Notes under the pieces: model-generated
What the model was told of the DNA's origin: nothing
Seen by the model: only the letters and a program-made list of their open reading frames with translations
Database searches by the model: none
Assembly (NCBI GenBank): GCA_029862285.1
Contig: JAOTXR010000112.1
Coordinates: 1-6,860 of the forward strand
Direction: 5' to 3'
Length of the DNA stretch: 6,860 bases
DNA from: Gammaproteobacteria bacterium
Lineage (GTDB): Bacteria; Pseudomonadota; Gammaproteobacteria; Steroidobacterales; JABDKV01
Program-made: the position numbers and the translations under genes
In this document: positions 6,270 through 6,860 of the stretch, piece by piece
Position numbering within the stretch: the first letter of the stretch is position 1
Layout of the letters: each line of letters begins with the position of its first letter

Positions 6270-6860
6270 ATGAACGACCTAATCGAGAAACTGACCGGTA
6301 TGCTGGGTCCGGCGGGATCCACGGCGCTTGGCAAGGCGCTGACCGGCCTTGCGATCCTGATCATTGGATTGTTTGTAGTCCGAATCATCGTCGGTATTTT
6401 TAAACGGGTGCTGAAAAAAGTAGATGTCCTTCACCGGACCAACGCGGATGGATCGATAACAGACCTGGTGTCACCGATAGCCGCGCTAATCAAAGCGATT
6501 TTGACTATTTTTGTCCTGATGGCGGTGCTTCAGTTCTTCGGGCTTACCGACGTGCTGGAACCGCTGAAGGATATGGTCACCAAGTTCATGGGGGCCATCC
6601 CGAACATCATCGGTGCGGGAATCATAATGTATGCCGGGTGGGTAATCGCAAAGATCGTTTCCCAGCTGGTCGAAATGGGGCTGGGAAAAGTAGACGAACA
6701 GCTCGCAGTACGTACAGGCAACGATGAACTGAAAGTATCGAAGTTTGGCGGCGCGTTCATGTTCGGCGCCATCCTGCTTCCCATTGTTGTGTCTGCACTG
6801 GGGGTGTTGAATATCCCGGCCATATCCGAACCGGCCTCGGAAATGATCGGTAAGCTAATG
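6270..6860 (+). CDS. Multi-pass membrane protein with mechanosensitive-channel-type TM-helix repeats (partial, C-terminus off the right edge)
   Basis: The frame is open for 197 codons from ATG 6270 to the edge. Hydrophobic segments lie at about residues 22-44 (ALTGLAILIIGLFVV), 66-91, 108-130 and 159-181, so it is an inner-membrane protein without a cleaved signal. Segment 3, AIPNIIGAGIIMYAGWVIAK (109-128), matches the conserved TM helix found in MscS-related and CmpX-like proteins, and segment 1 followed by KRVLKKVD looks like a second copy. Such proteins are usually labelled mechanosensitive ion channel family and linked to osmotic or envelope stress. The cytoplasmic MscS beta domain is not seen in the visible part, so a CmpX-like TM-helix-only protein is as likely as a true channel. 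It is divergent from the exported-protein gene and shares its regulatory region. Confidence 0.78.
   Translation, partial: MNDLIEKLTGMLGPAGSTALGKALTGLAILIIGLFVVRIIVGIFKRVLKKVDVLHRTNADGSITDLVSPIAALIKAILTIFVLMAVLQFFGLTDVLEPLKDMVTKFMGAIPNIIGAGIIMYAGWVIAKIVSQLVEMGLGKVDEQLAVRTGNDELKVSKFGGAFMFGAILLPIVVSALGVLNIPAISEPASEMIGKLM

Noticed and set aside
6530..6823. Minus-strand 97-codon frame
   Set aside because: It lies opposite the transmembrane segments of the channel-like gene, which has a ribosome-binding site and a family motif; the antisense frame has neither.

Overview
The window reads as a bacterial chromosome segment, most likely from a Gram-negative Pseudomonadota and plausibly a gammaproteobacterium. 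The support is a PurU close to the proteobacterial form, Sec signal peptides, moderately high GC, and a very large repeat protein with thrombospondin-3 and dockerin-like calcium motifs of the kind common in marine and environmental bacteria. The taxonomic call is inference. I see no RNA gene, insertion sequence, CRISPR array or phage gene.

Layout. (1) Positions 1-4164, minus strand: a single uninterrupted frame of 1388 codons running off the left edge. It encodes a secreted, tandem-repeat, beta-rich protein. In order it has a signal peptide, a thrombospondin type-3 calcium motif, a pair of EF-hand-like loops resembling a dockerin, a Trp-rich leader, then four complete repeats of 273, 274, 274 and 274 residues and the start of a fifth. 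The C-terminus, which would show how the protein is exported or anchored, lies outside the window. (2) 4165-4365: a 201-bp divergent intergenic region. (3) 4366-5226, plus strand: purU, formyltetrahydrofolate deformylase, complete. (4) 5227-5320: a convergent intergenic region holding a perfect 11-bp GC-rich hairpin. (5) 5321-6058, minus strand: an unrecognised 245-residue exported protein made of two copies of a ~113-residue domain with matching cysteines. (6) 6059-6269: a divergent intergenic region with a candidate promoter and a perfect 15-bp palindrome. (7) 6270-6860, plus strand: the first 197 codons of a multi-pass inner-membrane protein with mechanosensitive-channel-type TM-helix repeats, cut by the right edge.

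The four genes alternate in strand (-, +, -, +), so each is probably its own transcription unit and there is no visible operon. Nothing in the sequence ties them into one pathway: PurU is housekeeping one-carbon metabolism, the channel-like protein is probably envelope or osmotic physiology, and the two minus-strand genes encode exported proteins of unknown role. The most interesting element is the giant repeat protein. Its units keep an almost constant length while carrying compensating internal indels, and they show a patchwork of near-identical DNA blocks that suggests recombination between units.
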